Assembly: GCA_019750335.1 (NCBI GenBank)
Contig: JAIEOQ010000001.1
Span: forward strand, 124,001-188,000
Source of the DNA: Candidatus Obscuribacterales bacterium
GTDB lineage: Bacteria; Cyanobacteriota; Vampirovibrionia; Obscuribacterales; Obscuribacteraceae
Length of the DNA: 64,000 nucleotides
Direction: 5' to 3'
Positions 62,470 to 64,000 of this stretch are shown here, one piece after another; position 1 is the stretch's first letter; each line of letters starts with the position of its first letter. The notes beneath the pieces were generated by a model. The model saw only the letters and a list, made by a program, of their open reading frames with translations. It did no database searches and was not told the DNA's origin. The position numbers and the translations under genes are program-made.

Positions 62470-64000
62470 CTATTTAGCCAGACGTTGAAGCTGTTCTTTT
62501 GTTTGATCAAAGCACAGCTGCAAAACGGACAAACGTTTATCAACGAGTTCAGAATCCTCGGCTTTAGCCGCTCTCTCCAATTCAAGACAATTATTAGCCA
62601 GAGCTAGAGCATGAATCATTGATGCGCTACCTTTAAAACGATGAGTAATGGAGCTGAGCTCAGCAAAATTTTTGTGTTGATTGGCTGCTTGTAGGCTTGA
62701 GATTAAGTCCTCGCCGTTGGCGATAAATGCTAACAGGATAGAATTCATTTCTTTATTGGAGAATTCGGTCTTAAATGCTTGATAGTCGAATAAAGAGATC
62801 GGTTCGTACCATTTGGTAATCTTGTCTTGAAGCTGCTGTAGAGTGTATGGCTTACTCAAATAATCGTTCATGCCGGCTGCTAAGCAACGCTCTTTATCGC
62901 CGAGCATGGCGTCGGCAGTCATAGCGATAATTGGGGTTTTTCTTTCTGCTAAATCTTCTTGCTCTCTTATTTTAGCGGTGGTGACAAATCCATCCATTCC
63001 GGGTAGGTGGCAATCCATAAAAATAAGATCGTAAGTTTGGTGGTCCAGCGATTTCAAGGCTGACAGCCCGTCCCCTAATACTGTAGCTTCTATATTCAGC
63101 TTGTTCAGTTGGTTCTTAATCAGTTTTTGCAGCAAAAGATCGTCTTCGACAACCAGCACAATCGGCTTGCTCCAAAATAAAGCCTCTGGCTCAAACGGTT
63201 GATCCGTATTGCTTTCGGAATCGTCTATCTGTTTGGTGGGCAGCGGTATGGAAAAACAAAAAGTGGAGCCGATATCTTTGTTGCTGCTGACGGTCAAGCG
63301 GCCGTTCATAAGCTCTACCAGATGTTTGCTGATTGCCAGACCGAGTCCGGCGCCACCGTATTTGCGTGAAGTGGAAGTATCGCCTTGAGTGAACGGTGTG
63401 AAAAGTTTGCTCTGGGCGTCGGTGCTTAAACCGATACCGGTATCTGAAACAATAAACTCCAAAGTTAGCATGTCATCTTGTTTGGAAAGCAAGTTAACGC
63501 TGACATTAACCTTTCCGGCTTCGGTAAATTTGACTGCATTACCGATTAAGTTGACTAAAATTTGTTTGAGACGAATTGTATCTCCGAATAACTGAGTTGG
63601 AATTGCGGGATCAATTTGGCTGGAGAACTGCAGCATTTTATTTTGTGCTTGAATTTCAAATATGGACATTGATTCGTTGACAATAGTTTGAACGCTAAGA
63701 GGACTGTTAACGATTGAGATTTTGCCGGCTTCTATTTTTGAAATATCGAGAAGATCGTTGACCACCGTCAATAATGATTGTCCGGCTTCTTGAATTGTCT
63801 GCGCGATTTTGTTTTGTTCCTGATTCAATTTCGAATTGAGCAGAAGCTCGTTCATGCCTAAAATAGCTGAAAGCGGCGTGCGCAGTTCATGGCTAATGTT
63901 GGCAATGAACAGTGACTTTAAGTTTGAAGCTTCTGTGGCTTTATCCCGCGCTATCTCCAGCTCCGCATTTACTTTTTCCAGCTGGCGCGGACTTGGTAGC
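62470..64000 (-). CDS. Hybrid sensor histidine kinase with receiver and HPt domains (5' end outside window)
   Basis: The frame stays open to the right edge, past the ATG at 63855, and upstream of that ATG reads FIANISHELRTPLSAILG, the H-box with the phospho-acceptor His. So the ATG is internal and the gene is partial. After the kinase domain (LVNLIGNAVKFTEAG, SDTGIGL, GAGLGLAIS) come a receiver (VVEDDLLLQKLI, FMDCHLPGMDG) and a C-terminal HPt domain (SITHRFKGSASMIHA, phospho-accepting His). This is the BarA/EvgS-type four-step phosphorelay layout. The sensor part is missing here. Confidence 0.93.
   Translation of the reverse strand, partial: LPSPRQLEKVNAELEIARDKATEASNLKSLFIANISHELRTPLSAILGMNELLLNSKLNQEQNKIAQTIQEAGQSLLTVVNDLLDISKIEAGKISIVNSPLSVQTIVNESMSIFEIQAQNKMLQFSSQIDPAIPTQLFGDTIRLKQILVNLIGNAVKFTEAGKVNVSVNLLSKQDDMLTLEFIVSDTGIGLSTDAQSKLFTPFTQGDTSTSRKYGGAGLGLAISKHLVELMNGRLTVSSNKDIGSTFCFSIPLPTKQIDDSESNTDQPFEPEALFWSKPIVLVVEDDLLLQKLIKNQLNKLNIEATVLGDGLSALKSLDHQTYDLIFMDCHLPGMDGFVTTAKIREQEDLAERKTPIIAMTADAMLGDKERCLAAGMNDYLSKPYTLQQLQDKITKWYEPISLFDYQAFKTEFSNKEMNSILLAFIANGEDLISSLQAANQHKNFAELSSITHRFKGSASMIHALALANNCLELERAAKAEDSELVDKRLSVLQLCFDQTKEQLQRLAK

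Noticed and set aside
1..64000. tRNA, rRNA, insertion sequences, prophage or conjugative genes
   Set aside because: None of the intergenic gaps contains a recognisable tRNA and no transposase, integrase or phage gene was seen; tRNA detection by eye is limited.

Overview
The window is 64 kb of gene-dense bacterial chromosome of moderate G+C (judged by eye). It carries housekeeping genes (tatC, folK, trpS, argS, metK, pepA, a complete run of late purine genes) among many signalling and TPR, LysM, pentapeptide or proline-rich proteins. I saw no prophage, insertion sequence, CRISPR array, tRNA or rRNA. The mix (tatC, a DUF4388 protein, an ArgRS-like DALR protein, FHA-cyclase, MgtE, many TPR and LysM proteins, no photosynthesis genes) would fit a non-photosynthetic relative of Cyanobacteria such as the Vampirovibrionia/Obscuribacterales. 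This placement is an inference from gene content, not a computed one.

Layout. 1-3.9 kb: the tail of tatC, then a membrane M50-type metalloprotease with a TPR tail, a repeat protein, a paralogue of the protease that has lost HExxH, and a small membrane protein. 4.2-7.6 kb: a Cache/HAMP/GAF/GAF/GGDEF diguanylate cyclase overlapping a HAD phosphatase. 7.6-15 kb, mostly minus strand: an MFS transporter, folK, a MazF-like toxin with a candidate small antitoxin, a stand-alone B12-binding domain, an esterase-like hydrolase, an MtnX-like phosphatase and a class III aminotransferase. 15.1-18.6 kb: response regulator, histidine kinase and MATE exporter in overlapping order. 18.7-29.7 kb: purF-purC-purD-purN-purL-purQ-purM-purH; PurL has a long N-terminal part that probably supplies PurS, and PurC is unusually long. 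29.7-38.7 kb: a pentapeptide-repeat protein, a gene remnant, an O-antigen-ligase-like protein with trpS and a 37-residue basic protein, a sigma-70 factor, mgtE and an acyl-CoA carboxylase carboxyltransferase.

38.9-50 kb is the most unusual part. A small sigma-like gene is followed by a 1091-residue protein joining an anti-sigma zinc finger, a nine-copy 51-bp repeat, long proline-rich linkers and a C-terminal Roadblock/LC7 domain. Then come pepA, a DUF4388/GspE-N-like protein, a secreted protein and a double-LysM protein. 50-55 kb: glycerate kinase, an acyl-CoA-ligase-like enzyme and an acyltransferase. 54.9-57.5 kb: a protein with only the two end domains of arginyl-tRNA synthetase, divergent from the real argS. 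57.5-64 kb: an Ogt/MGMT gene, an ECF sigma/anti-sigma/Spy-like operon, metK, an FHA-adenylate cyclase and the 3' part of a hybrid histidine kinase.

A window-wide feature is the tight packing of convergent genes. Of twelve convergent pairs, six share exactly four bases (TTAA, TTAG or CTAA, both stops in one tetranucleotide) and four more have stops 1-3 bases apart. Alternative starts (GTG, TTG) are common, and I re-chose several starts from Shine-Dalgarno spacing or family N-termini.
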